The notes beneath the pieces were generated by a model that worked only from the letters and a program-made list of their open reading frames with translations, had not been told where the DNA came from and did not search any database. Shown piece by piece: positions 43,175-51,647 of a stretch of 64,000 nt of DNA. Position 1 is the stretch's first letter. Each line of letters begins with the position of its first letter. Source of the DNA: Candidatus Agathobaculum merdipullorum (GTDB lineage Bacteria; Bacillota; Clostridia; Oscillospirales; Butyricicoccaceae); NCBI GenBank assembly GCA_019115185.1, contig DXDZ01000008.1, forward strand, positions 1-64,000, written 5' to 3'. The position numbers were made by a program, and so were the translations under genes.

Positions 43175-45166
43175 ATGAAAAAACATTGTGTGCTGCCGCT
43201 GCTTATGGCAGCTGCTGTGCTGGCATCCGGCTGTCAGGCCGCCGAAGCGGCGGATACAACCGGACAGACCGCGCTTGTCACCCCATCCGACATGTTCACC
43301 GACCGAGATCTGGAGGTCGGCTACGATGAAACAACTGCCGCCGCGATCACGCTTTCCGGCAGCGCCGCTTCCTGCGACAGCGATGCCGTCACCATAGACG
43401 GCAGCACCATCACCATCACCGACGAGGGCACTTACCTCCTGTCCGGCACGCTGGACGACGGCATGGTGATTGTCGATGCCGAGGACACGGACAAAATCCA
43501 GCTTGTGCTGAACGGCACGAGCATCCACTGCGCGGACTGCGCCGCGCTCTACGTCCGGCAGGCTGACAAGGTCTTTGTAACCACAGCAACAGACACGCAG
43601 AACACGCTGTCGGGTGGTGATACCTTCACCCCACTGAACGACAACAACATTGACGGCGTGATCTTCTCCAAGTCCGACCTGACACTCAACGGCCTTGGCA
43701 CGCTCACAATCGACTCGCCCGCTGGGCATGGCGTGGTCACCAAGGACGATCTGGCTGTCACCAGCGGCACCTATGCGATCACTGCTGCCGAGCAGGGCCT
43801 GTCCGGTAAGGACAGCGTGCGCATTGCGGACGGCACCTTCACCCTGACGACCGGCAAGGACGCCATCCAGAGCGATAACACCGAAGATACCGACAAGGGC
43901 TTTGTTTACCTCGCCGGCGGCACTTTCACCATCACCGCAGAGGGCGACGGCCTGAGTGCAAGCAGCTGGATGCAGGTCGATGATGCGACATGCACGATCA
44001 CCACCGGCGGCGGCAGCGCAAACGGCGAAACGCATGTCAGCGACACCGCACCCGGCGGTATGGGTGGCGGCAAGGGCGGGCGCATGCCCCAGATGGACGG
44101 CACAACTACCCCGGACGGCAGCACACAGCCGCCGGAACCCCCGACAGGTGAAACGCCCCCGGATGGCATGGAGCCGCCTGCCGATATGCCGCAGGATGCC
44201 GCTCCGTCCGATAGCGCTGCTGTTTCCGACACTGCCGCAGCGACCACCACGGACACGGCCGACTCGACTGACGCAAGCACGACCGACACGGTCAGCACCA
44301 AGGGACTGAAAGCCGGTACCGCGCTGACGATTCTCGGCGGCAACTTCACGCTCGACTGCGCCGACGACGCTTTCCACTCGAACGGCGACCTGACAGTCAG
44401 CGGCGGCACAGCCAATATCCAAACGGGCGACGATGCCTTCCATGCGGATAACGCGCTGACCATTGCGGACGGAGCCATCGACATCTCCACCTGCTATGAG
44501 GGGCTGGAGGGCCTGACTGTCACGGTCAGCGGCGGCGATATCAACGTAGTTGTCAGCGATGACGGCGTCAACGCCGCGGGCGGCGCCGACCAGAGCGGCT
44601 TTGGTGGAAACGGACAGGATCAGTTTGCTGCGGAAAGCGGCGTCAGCATCACGATCACAGGCGGCAGCCTGACCGTTAATGCTGGCGGCGACGGACTGGA
44701 CTCCAACGGCGACCTGACGATCAGCGGCGGCACGGTCTATGTTTCCACCAAGGATGGCAACGCGTATTCGGCGCTCGACTACAACGGCAACGCTTCCATC
44801 ACTGGCGGCACGCTGATCGGCGCAGGCTCGTCCGGCATGGCGCAGAACTTTGGCGAAAATTCCACGCAAGGCGCAATCCTGCTGACCGTGGACGCACAGG
44901 CGGCAGGCAGCACGGTTTCCATCAGCGACAGCGCGGGCAATGTGCTGGTCTCTTGGGACGCGCCGCAGGCCTTTAGCTCGGTGGTCATCAGCTGCCCCGG
45001 ACTGGAAGCGGATGGCACCTACACCGTCACGACCGGCACCTCCTCCACCGAAGTCACACTGGATGGCCTGCTGTACGGCAGCGGCGGCATGGGGCACGGC
45101 GGTATGGGCGGCGGCAATCGCGCAAACCGCGGCGAGACGGTACAGAATGCTGCCGCTTCAGCCTGA
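43175..45166 (+). CDS. Surface lipoprotein with carbohydrate-binding (DUF4353-like) repeats
   Basis: A 663-residue exported protein. The signal peptide ends in a lipobox (LASGC, Cys20), predicting diacylglycerol attachment. Residues about 50-290 and 375-620 are right-handed beta-helix-like repeats with periodic GG(T/N)F-type turns (GTFTLTTGKDAIQ, GGTFTITAEGDGLS, GGNFTLDCADDAFHS, GGSLTVNAGGDGLD). A Pro/Thr/Ser/Asp linker (about 295-370) separates them. A Gly/Met-rich end (GGMGHGGMGGG) resembles the tail of the MacA-like adaptor at 34.5 kb. The third gene of the VTC operon, typical of VTC-DUF4956 clusters although no CotH kinase gene is present. Confidence 0.85.
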   Translation: MKKHCVLPLLMAAAVLASGCQAAEAADTTGQTALVTPSDMFTDRDLEVGYDETTAAAITLSGSAASCDSDAVTIDGSTITITDEGTYLLSGTLDDGMVIVDAEDTDKIQLVLNGTSIHCADCAALYVRQADKVFVTTATDTQNTLSGGDTFTPLNDNNIDGVIFSKSDLTLNGLGTLTIDSPAGHGVVTKDDLAVTSGTYAITAAEQGLSGKDSVRIADGTFTLTTGKDAIQSDNTEDTDKGFVYLAGGTFTITAEGDGLSASSWMQVDDATCTITTGGGSANGETHVSDTAPGGMGGGKGGRMPQMDGTTTPDGSTQPPEPPTGETPPDGMEPPADMPQDAAPSDSAAVSDTAAATTTDTADSTDASTTDTVSTKGLKAGTALTILGGNFTLDCADDAFHSNGDLTVSGGTANIQTGDDAFHADNALTIADGAIDISTCYEGLEGLTVTVSGGDINVVVSDDGVNAAGGADQSGFGGNGQDQFAAESGVSITITGGSLTVNAGGDGLDSNGDLTISGGTVYVSTKDGNAYSALDYNGNASITGGTLIGAGSSGMAQNFGENSTQGAILLTVDAQAAGSTVSISDSAGNVLVSWDAPQAFSSVVISCPGLEADGTYTVTTGTSSTEVTLDGLLYGSGGMGHGGMGGGNRANRGETVQNAAASA

Positions 45167-45197
45167 GTCACCTTGATTCAACATCATCATACCAGCC

Positions 45198-45235
45198 AAA
45201 GAGCCGGACGGAGCTTGCTCCGTTCGGCTCTTTCC
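45198..45235 (+). terminator. Terminator of the VTC operon
   Basis: Long hairpin AAAGAGCCGGACGGAG / CTCCGTTCGGCTCTTT with one wobble pair, followed by T's and C's. Confidence 0.8.
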
Positions 45236-45390
45236 CTTCGTAATCGCTTCCATTTTTGACAGAAAATATATCTGCCGCTTTTACTGGCTTTTTACAGGCA
45301 TTTGCGGTATACTATGGGTAATGTTTTGTCAGGGCAATGCCGCAAATACCCCGGCATCGCCGAAAAGCTGTCTGCGGAAGGTGAACTGTT

Positions 45391-46290
45391 ATGCCGTCTT
45401 TTGCCACCCATCATATTTTTGCCACAACCGTACAGCGTGTCACTGGGGATTCCGTGGCACATATCGCGGATGCCTGTCCCGCGGCTTACCGCTGGGGCGC
45501 ACAGGGGCCCGACCCGCTGTCCTATTATCACGCGCCGTTTCCCGGCCCGGTGCGCCGTCTGGCCCATCGCATCTGCACCGAACCGCCTGCACCGCTGTTT
45601 GAAGCGCTTTGCACGGCTGCCTTGCAGGAGCACAACACGGCGGCACTTGCCTATGTGTTCGGCTTCTGCACCCATTATGCACTCAGCCGCGTCACATATG
45701 CTTTCATCGAGGCGCAGGCCGACCGGCTGGCGCTCTATATGCCCGGTTATTCAACCGAAGCACGGCGCAAGCTGGTCGAAAGCGATATTGACGGCATCAT
45801 GATTGCAAGCTATATCGCCGCCGAACCCGCAGGCTATGAGGCATTCCGTCTGCTCGACCCCAACGCCGCGGAATGCACCGTGCTGGCCCGCGTGCTGGCG
45901 CATGCAGCCCGCGATGCATACGGCATACGCATTTCCCCCGCCGCGGTATACCGTTCGCTGCACGACATGCGCCGCATTCTGCATTTGACCCACAGCGGAA
46001 GCCATATCCGCGGCCGTCTGCTCCATTTGGAGCGTCTGATGGGCAAGACCGGTCTGGCGTCTGCGCTCATCCGCCCGGAAGAGCCGCTGGCCGCGGACTG
46101 CGCCAACCAGGAACATCGCCCGTGGACCGCAAACGGCGAGGAGCGGACGGAGTCCTTCTGCGATCTGTTTGACGCCGCCGTGCCGCTCGCCGTGTCGTTG
46201 CAGCGCGCCGTACTCGACCGATATTATCAACAAAAACCGCTTGATCCGCGCTTTTTCCCCACGGATTTCACCGGTAGCATGCACAAATAA
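45391..46290 (+). CDS. Zinc-dependent phospholipase C-like protein
   Basis: A 299-residue all-helical protein of the zinc-dependent PLC family. Metal-ligand-type residues are visible: His in SFATHHIFA, Asp in AQGPDPLSYY, and the pair of His in YVFGFCTHYALSR, preceded by QEHNTAALA. There is no signal peptide, unlike secreted clostridial alpha-toxin, so a cytoplasmic or housekeeping role is more likely. Such intracellular versions are common in Clostridia and uncharacterised. The AAGGTGA before ATG is a modest ribosome-binding site. Confidence 0.8.
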   Translation: MPSFATHHIFATTVQRVTGDSVAHIADACPAAYRWGAQGPDPLSYYHAPFPGPVRRLAHRICTEPPAPLFEALCTAALQEHNTAALAYVFGFCTHYALSRVTYAFIEAQADRLALYMPGYSTEARRKLVESDIDGIMIASYIAAEPAGYEAFRLLDPNAAECTVLARVLAHAARDAYGIRISPAAVYRSLHDMRRILHLTHSGSHIRGRLLHLERLMGKTGLASALIRPEEPLAADCANQEHRPWTANGEERTESFCDLFDAAVPLAVSLQRAVLDRYYQQKPLDPRFFPTDFTGSMHK

Positions 46291-46397
46291 TAAATTTTTA
46301 TAAACCTTCGACAGGTTTCGTATGACTTCGTCCTCCTGTTTGCGTAAGCTATCCATTGTTACCAAACTGTAACCTTTGGATTGTGAAAGGAGGGAAT

Positions 46398-46532
46398 ATG
46401 GAGATCACATTTTCTCCATACTACCGTCATGCGAAACCTGTTATCTTTTATTTTCGGCTTGTTTTCCGGCCTGCTGTACGGGCTGGTCCGCGCCGTACTG
46501 CTGCTCGACCGGCTGATCTGCCTGCTGTATGA
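46398..46532 (+). CDS. Possible 44-residue ORF overlapping the M23 peptidase gene
   Basis: AAAGGAGGGAAT, a strong ribosome-binding site, precedes an ATG at 46398 that opens a 44-codon frame (MEITFSPYYRHAKPV and on). It runs 104 bases into the peptidase gene in another frame. The peptidase ATG at 46429 has no ribosome-binding site of its own. Either this ORF is a translational-coupling leader or the peptidase gene's start region carries a frame change. Coding is uncertain. Confidence 0.3.
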   Translation: MEITFSPYYRHAKPVIFYFRLVFRPAVRAGPRRTAARPADLPAV

Positions 46533-47727
46533 TCTGCCGCTGTGGCCGGCCATCGGACGCGCGGTGCGCTTCGCCGGACGACAACGCACGGTCTGTGCGC
46601 TTGCTGTGTTCGTGCCGCTGTTCTTTGTCCCCGGCACACTACTCACGCAGAACGGCACCATGATCTATGTCAACGATCACCCGCTCGGACTGGTGGAAAA
46701 CGCGGACACGCTGTCCGCAGCGGTCGCGGAAATCGAGCAAAGCGCCTCCTCTCTGACGGATGAGGCGTATACTCTGCCGGTCTCGATCGACACCTGCGCC
46801 CTGCGCGCACCGGCATCCCAATTTCTGACCGAAGAAGAGCTGAAAAGCGACCTGATTCAGGCCAGCGGAGAACTCGACACGCTGGCAGTCATCTCGGTTG
46901 ACGGAGAGCGCGCCGGTGTGTGCCGCTCCGCCGAGGATGCTCAAGCGCTGCTTGACCGGGTGAAAGCCCAATACACCACCGCAGCGGACGAGAACACAGA
47001 TTTTCTGCAGGCGGTGCGGGTGGACGAAGTCGTGGCGCAAACCGCACTGGTTTCCGACCTGTCCACACTGTATGAGCAGTTATCCCCACGGCTGGATGTC
47101 ACCTCCACTCGCGCGGTGACCTACACCGAGTCCATCCCCTATGAAACCATCACCCGAGAAAACGATGAACTCGATCAAACCTATTGTGCCACCATTCAGG
47201 AAGGAAGCGAAGGCGAAGCGGTGGTCACAGCCGAAATCCAGACTGTGGACGGCCAGGAGCACGGACGCACGATTCTGGAGCGCACGGTACTCAGCAACGC
47301 AACCGACGAGATCATTGAGGTCGGTACGCGCAACATCGGCATCGGCACGGGCGAATTCATGGTGCCCATCAGCAACTACACCTTTACCTCGGGCTTCAAA
47401 TGGCGCTGGGGCAAGCTGCACAGCGGCGTCGATCTGGCGGCTGCCGAAGGCACACCGGTCTATGCTGCGGACAACGGCAAGGTGATTGTAGCGGAGGATT
47501 CGGGCAACGGCTACGGCAACTATATCATCCTCGACCATCAGAACGGATACAAAACCCTGTATGGGCATAACTCCCAGCTGCTGGTTTCGGTCGGTGATAT
47601 CGTTGCCAAGGGCGACAGAATCGCGCTTTCCGGCAACACCGGCAACTCCACCGGCCCGCATCTGCATTTTGAAGTCCATGTCGATGATGAGAAGGTCGAT
47701 CCTCAGCAATATATCATCCTCGCCTAA
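46429..47727 (+). CDS. M23-family metallopeptidase with G5 domain
   Basis: A 432-residue peptidoglycan endopeptidase. N-terminal hydrophobic stretches (LLSFIFGLFSGLLYGLV and VCALAVFVPLFFVPG) anchor or export it. A G5 domain lies about 225-300 (ERTVLSNATDEIIEVGTRN). The LytM/M23 catalytic domain has the zinc ligands in KLHSGVDLAA and GPHLHFEVH, with TSGFKWRWG before them. It resembles sporulation- and envelope-related M23 proteins of Clostridia. The start is uncertain (see the overlapping ORF at 46398). Confidence 0.9.
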   Translation: MRNLLSFIFGLFSGLLYGLVRAVLLLDRLICLLYDLPLWPAIGRAVRFAGRQRTVCALAVFVPLFFVPGTLLTQNGTMIYVNDHPLGLVENADTLSAAVAEIEQSASSLTDEAYTLPVSIDTCALRAPASQFLTEEELKSDLIQASGELDTLAVISVDGERAGVCRSAEDAQALLDRVKAQYTTAADENTDFLQAVRVDEVVAQTALVSDLSTLYEQLSPRLDVTSTRAVTYTESIPYETITRENDELDQTYCATIQEGSEGEAVVTAEIQTVDGQEHGRTILERTVLSNATDEIIEVGTRNIGIGTGEFMVPISNYTFTSGFKWRWGKLHSGVDLAAAEGTPVYAADNGKVIVAEDSGNGYGNYIILDHQNGYKTLYGHNSQLLVSVGDIVAKGDRIALSGNTGNSTGPHLHFEVHVDDEKVDPQQYIILA

Positions 47728-47732
47728 AATAC

Positions 47733-47764
47733 AAAAAACGAGCCGAAAACCGGCTCGTTTTTTT
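47733..47764. terminator. Bidirectional terminator
   Basis: Stem ACGAGCCG / CGGCTCGT flanked by A6 and T7, between convergent genes. Confidence 0.88.
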
Positions 47765-47784
47765 ATTTCTCGCTTACAAAAGTC

Positions 47785-48339
47785 TCATGTGCGGATGCGT
47801 GCGCCCATTTCCGCGCTGGCATGGCTGAGCACCGGCAATAATACCGCACATACGATCACACCGGCAAGCCCCTGCACCGCATTGAACGGCACTCCGGCCA
47901 GCACCGCAGTCGCCGCAGCGCCAGCCGCACTGCCCGCCAGCAGCTCCATTCCGACTTCATACACAAAATATCCTGCTACCATCACGATCTCGGCCGGAAT
48001 CCCGCAAAGCGCCACGCGCACCGGCGTAGACATGCGCTCCCGTTTAATCATATGATGATACAGCCAGCCGCCGACCAGTGCGGTCAACGCCTTAATCGCA
48101 AACGTTCCCGGCACCCATGCCATATAGCCGCCGAACAAATCCGCCAACATGGAACCAATGCCTGCCGCCAACGCGCCCAAGCCCGGCCCAAGCAGGATGC
48201 CGCAGATCAGCACCATGCCGTCGCCCAAATGGATATAGCCCAGCGTCGGTGTAGGGATACGGATTACCATAGTTGCAACCGTGGTCAGCGCTGCCAGCAG
48301 CGCTGCCGTAATGATAGTTTTTGTTTTATGGGTTGCCAT
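47785..48339 (-). CDS. ECF-transporter S component (substrate-binding membrane subunit)
   Basis: A 184-residue membrane protein with six helices. It begins TIITAALLAALTTVATMVI, then YIHLGDGMVLICGILLGPG, followed by ADLFGGYMAWVPGTFAIKAL. This signature is seen in ECF S components for vitamins such as pantothenate or pyridoxine-type substrates. It docks to a shared energizing module that is not in the window. The substrate cannot be fixed from sequence, and no riboswitch was recognised upstream. Confidence 0.85.
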   Translation of the reverse strand: MATHKTKTIITAALLAALTTVATMVIRIPTPTLGYIHLGDGMVLICGILLGPGLGALAAGIGSMLADLFGGYMAWVPGTFAIKALTALVGGWLYHHMIKRERMSTPVRVALCGIPAEIVMVAGYFVYEVGMELLAGSAAGAAATAVLAGVPFNAVQGLAGVIVCAVLLPVLSHASAEMGARIRT

Positions 48340-48380
48340 ATTGAAACGCCTTCTTTCCTTTTGTCGCTTTGCATGTTCCT

Positions 48381-48409
48381 ATTATAGTCGGCCATTGGCA
48401 TTTAAGAAA
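48381..48409 (-). promoter_or_regulatory. Candidate promoter of the ECF S-component gene
   Basis: Minus strand consensus TATAAT (48381-48386) with a poor -35 (TTTCTT, 48404-48409) at 17 bp. Confidence 0.4.
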
Positions 48410-48453
48410 GCTCCAGTTTTTGCATTTTATCCAATGCCAGATAAGCACGCCCC

Positions 48454-48484
48454 AAAAAAGCAGCCGCCCCTTGGGGCGGCTGCT
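48454..48484 (-). terminator. Terminator of the butyryl-CoA:acetate CoA-transferase gene
   Basis: A 12-bp GC-rich stem (AGCAGCCGCCCC with its complement) followed on the minus strand by six T's. Confidence 0.88.
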
Positions 48485-48506
48485 CTGCTGCACAGATTCT
48501 GTGATG

Positions 48507-49847
48507 TTAGCGCTTGTTGGAACGCTTCCAGATATGCATTTTCTCCGCGTCTGCGATCAGCTGCTCACGGAAGTCCGGATGCGCCACCGAAATCAGGTCC
48601 TCGGCGCGCTGCCACATGGACTTGCCCTTGAGGTTGACCATACCGTACTCGGTTACGATATAATGTGTGGTCGTGCGCGGATCGGTCACGGTCGAGCCGT
48701 TTGCCAGCGTCGGACGGATACGGGATGCGACCGTGCCATCCTTCTGCTTGAAGGTCGAGGACAGGCAGATGAAGCTCTTGCCGCCCTTGGACAGGTAAGC
48801 GCCCATGACGAAGTCGAGCTGGCCGCCCGTGCCGGAAATCTGCTTGGTGCCGGCGGACTCGGCGTTAACCTGACCGTACAGGTCGATATCAACTGCGTTG
48901 TTGATCGAAATAAAGTTGTCAATGCCCGCGATCACATGCACATCATTGGTGTAATCGACCGGCATGGAAGCGCACTCCGGGTTGTTGTCCAGATAGTCGT
49001 ACAGCTTCTTGGTGCCTGCCGCGAACGCATACGCCTGACGGCCACGGTCAATGTTCTTATTGCGGCCCGTGATCTTGCCAGCCTTGGCAATGTCAACAAA
49101 GGCATCCACGTACATTTCGGTGTGTACGCCCAGATCCTTCAGGTCGGATTCTGCGATCATCGCGCCGATGGTATTCGGCATGCCGCCGATACCCAGCTGC
49201 AAGCAAGCACCGTTCGGAATCTCCGGCACGATCAACTCGGCAACCTTGCGATCCACCTCGGTTGCCGCAGCGGAACCCATTTCCGGCATGGGTGCGTTAT
49301 TGCCTTCGACGATCATATCCACCTCGGAGACATGGATGCAGTCCTCCATACCACCCAGGCAGCGCGGCATGTTCTCATTTACTTCTACAATGATCTTATC
49401 TGCTACATCGCAGACCGCGCGCAGATGCGATGCCTGCGGACCAAAGCTGAAAAAGCCGTGGCTGTCCATCGGCGCCACCTGCAGCATGGCGACATCCAAA
49501 TGACCGATGCTCTCACGGTAGTAGCGCGGCAGCTCAGAATAGCGGATCGGGCCATAGAAGCCCGCACCGGTGGCGATGAACTTACGCTCTATGCCCGACA
49601 TGTGCCACGAATTCCACGTCATATGTGCTGCGGGGTCTTCAATCTTATAAATCTCCGGCACGCGCATCAATACGCCGCCACGGAAATTGACGTCGGTCAG
49701 CTCCGGCAGACGCTTGGCCATCGCCTGATCGAGCACGTCCGGTGTGCCAACACACCAGCCATAATCCACCCAGTCGCCCGACTTGACGACCTTAACAGCT
49801 TCCTCTGCCGTTGTCAATTTACTCTGATAAAGTGCTGTGTAATCCAT
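48507..49847 (-). CDS. Butyryl-CoA:acetate CoA-transferase (or 4-hydroxybutyrate CoA-transferase)
   Basis: Swaps CoA between butyryl-CoA and acetate, the last step of butyrate formation in many gut Clostridia. The 446-residue protein has [36 protein letters not shown], the oxyanion loop [11 protein letters not shown] and the catalytic Glu at about 244 in [12 protein letters not shown], then [18 protein letters not shown]. The same family includes 4-hydroxybutyrate CoA-transferase, and the 4-hydroxybutyrate genes are 3-5 kb away, so the substrate may be either. The start at 49847 follows GGAGGT; the 458-residue version has none. Its promoter carries a Rex-like site. Confidence 0.87.
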   Translation of the reverse strand: MDYTALYQSKLTTAEEAVKVVKSGDWVDYGWCVGTPDVLDQAMAKRLPELTDVNFRGGVLMRVPEIYKIEDPAAHMTWNSWHMSGIERKFIATGAGFYGPIRYSELPRYYRESIGHLDVAMLQVAPMDSHGFFSFGPQASHLRAVCDVADKIIVEVNENMPRCLGGMEDCIHVSEVDMIVEGNNAPMPEMGSAAATEVDRKVAELIVPEIPNGACLQLGIGGMPNTIGAMIAESDLKDLGVHTEMYVDAFVDIAKAGKITGRNKNIDRGRQAYAFAAGTKKLYDYLDNNPECASMPVDYTNDVHVIAGIDNFISINNAVDIDLYGQVNAESAGTKQISGTGGQLDFVMGAYLSKGGKSFICLSSTFKQKDGTVASRIRPTLANGSTVTDPRTTTHYIVTEYGMVNLKGKSMWQRAEDLISVAHPDFREQLIADAEKMHIWKRSNKR

Positions 49848-49865
49848 TTTGCCACAACCTCCATA

Positions 49866-49883
49866 TTGTCTATTCTTTAACAA
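49866..49883. promoter_or_regulatory. Rex-like operator at the CoA-transferase start
   Basis: TTGTCTATTCTTTAACAA has one perfect half-site (TTAACAA) and one with 5 of 7 matches to the clostridial Rex consensus TTGTTAA-N4-TTAACAA. It lies just downstream of the -10 element, where a repressor would block transcription. Confidence 0.5.
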
Positions 49884-49892
49884 TCTTAGCTT

Positions 49893-49921
49893 ATTATACT
49901 ATATCCACTATTAGAGGTCAA
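49893..49921 (-). promoter_or_regulatory. Promoter of the CoA-transferase gene
   Basis: Minus strand TTGACC (49916-49921), 17 bp, consensus TATAAT (49893-49898). Confidence 0.8.
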
Positions 49922-49974
49922 GCAGAGGTTTGTATTACGCCAAAACATTCTCAGAACAATCCCAAAACTTTTCC

Positions 49975-50002
49975 TTGATTTTCTGAAATAAAGTGGTACA
50001 AT
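49975..50002 (+). promoter_or_regulatory. Promoter of the amino-acid ABC transporter operon
   Basis: TTGATT (49975-49980), 16 bp, TACAAT (49997-50002). Confidence 0.6.
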
Positions 50003-50056
50003 GATAAATGACTTTCACAGCACAGTACGATAAAGCGAATTTAGGAGGGTCCCCCA

Positions 50057-50902
50057 ATGAAAACCAAAAAGCTGCTGGCACTTCTGCTTGCCGGCGTGAT
50101 GAGTGCTTCCCTGCTGACCGGCTGCGGCGGCGGAAACAACGAGAATGCCGCTACGGACAACGGCGATGCTTCCAGCACCGAAACCACCAGCGATCTGGCT
50201 TATGTGAAGGATAAAGGCTCGATGGTGATCGGCTATACCGTGTACGAGCCGATGAACTATACCGATGAAAACGGCGAATTTACCGGCTTTGATACCGAAT
50301 TTGCCAAGGCCGTCTGCGAAAAGCTGGGCGTTGAACCCGAGTTCGTAGAAATCAACTGGGATACCAAGGTAGTAGAGCTGGATGCCAAGAGCATCGACTG
50401 CATCTGGAACGGCATGACCATCACGGATGACCTGAAGGAAAACATTGCTGTTTCCGATCCGTATGTCAAGAACATGCAGGTCGTTGTTATCAAGGACTCC
50501 AACAAGGACACCTTTAAGGATACCGCTTCCCTGTCCGGCGCTAGCCTCGTCGCAGAAGCCGGTTCTGCCGGTCAGGCTGCAATCGAAGCGGACGAAAATC
50601 TGTCGCAGGCCAATCTGACCACGGTCACCAAGCAGACCGACGCGCTGCTGGAGATCGAGTCCGGTGCCTCTGACGCTGCGGTGCTGGACTGGACGCTCGC
50701 CAAGAGCATGATCGGTGAAGGCACCGACTTTACCGACCTGATGATGATCGATGGCGTCGAGCTGTCGGTTGAGGAATACGGCATCGGCTTCCGCAAGGAC
50801 AGCGACCTTTGCACGGAAGTCAACAAGATCATGGCAGAGCTGGTTGAGGACGGTACGCTTCCTGCACTGGCTGAGAAATACGGCCTGAGCTTGGCGGAAT
50901 AA
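50057..50902 (+). CDS. Amino-acid ABC transporter substrate-binding lipoprotein
   Basis: A 281-residue extracellular binding protein of solute-binding family 3. The signal peptide MKTKKLLALLLAGVMSASLL ends in lipobox LTGC (Cys23). The mature part shows MVIGYTVYEPMNYTDENGEF and FDTEFAKAVCEKLG, IDCIWNGMTITDDLKENI and SDPYVKNMQVVVI, typical of polar amino-acid receptors such as those for glutamate/glutamine or cystine. First gene of a three-gene operon with a permease and ATPase. Confidence 0.92.
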   Translation: MKTKKLLALLLAGVMSASLLTGCGGGNNENAATDNGDASSTETTSDLAYVKDKGSMVIGYTVYEPMNYTDENGEFTGFDTEFAKAVCEKLGVEPEFVEINWDTKVVELDAKSIDCIWNGMTITDDLKENIAVSDPYVKNMQVVVIKDSNKDTFKDTASLSGASLVAEAGSAGQAAIEADENLSQANLTTVTKQTDALLEIESGASDAAVLDWTLAKSMIGEGTDFTDLMMIDGVELSVEEYGIGFRKDSDLCTEVNKIMAELVEDGTLPALAEKYGLSLAE

Positions 50903-50990
50903 GGAATTGTAACATAAGAAAATCAAGGCTGACGGGACAGCATTTTCATGCTGCCCCGCCTACCTTTGTTTGGGGAAAGGGTATTTTTAC

Positions 50991-51635
50991 ATGTCTGCGT
51001 CTGTCATTTTTACCAGCCTGACAAAAACCTTTGGCATCAACTGTCAGATTTTTTTCGTCACGCTGCTGTTTGCGCTGCCGCTGGGACTTATCATCTCCTT
51101 TGGCTCAATGAGCAAATTTAAGCCGCTCGCCTATCTGGTCAAGTTATTTGTCTGGATCATCCGCGGCACGCCACTTATGCTTCAGATTATCATTATATTC
51201 TACGGTCCCGGCCTGCTGTGGGACGGCACACTGCTGCCCCGCATCACTGCCACTTGCGTGGCTTTCATTATCAATTATGCCTGCTACTTCTCCGAAATCT
51301 ATCGCGGCGGCATCCAGTCCATCCCGCGCGGTCAGTATGAAGCCGGACAAGTGCTCGGCATGACCAAAAGCCAGATTTTCTTTAAAGTGACGCTTTTGCA
51401 GGTCATCAAGCGTGTTATTCCGCCCATGGGCAATGAATTCATGACGCTCATCAAGGATACTGCGCTGGCCAATGTTATCGCAACGAAGGAAATCATCATG
51501 ATGAGCAAGGAATACGCCACCAAGGGCCTGATCTGGCCGCTGTTCTCCACTGCTCTGTTCTTCCTGCTGTTCTGCGGTATCCTGACACTGCTGTTCGGCT
51601 GGCTGGAAAAGAAAATGGATTATTTCCGCGTGTAA
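50991..51635 (+). CDS. Amino-acid ABC transporter permease
   Basis: A 214-residue permease of the His/Glu/Gln/Arg/opine family with five helices. It has CQIFFVTLLFALPLGLIISF, IIRGTPLMLQIIII, YFSEIYRGGIQSIPRGQYEA (the EAA loop region with GQVLGMTKSQ) and MTLIKDTALANVI. The start at 50991 (MSASVIFTS) is 9-10 bases after AAAGGG; an upstream in-frame TTG at 50970 is unlikely. Spaced 88 bases after the binding-protein gene. Confidence 0.92.
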   Translation: MSASVIFTSLTKTFGINCQIFFVTLLFALPLGLIISFGSMSKFKPLAYLVKLFVWIIRGTPLMLQIIIIFYGPGLLWDGTLLPRITATCVAFIINYACYFSEIYRGGIQSIPRGQYEAGQVLGMTKSQIFFKVTLLQVIKRVIPPMGNEFMTLIKDTALANVIATKEIIMMSKEYATKGLIWPLFSTALFFLLFCGILTLLFGWLEKKMDYFRV

Positions 51636-51647
51636 GGAGGTGCCGAA

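Noticed and set aside
43166-45097. 643-codon minus-strand frame opposite the surface lipoprotein
   Set aside because: Antisense shadow of a repeat-rich gene; periodic composition explains the open frame.
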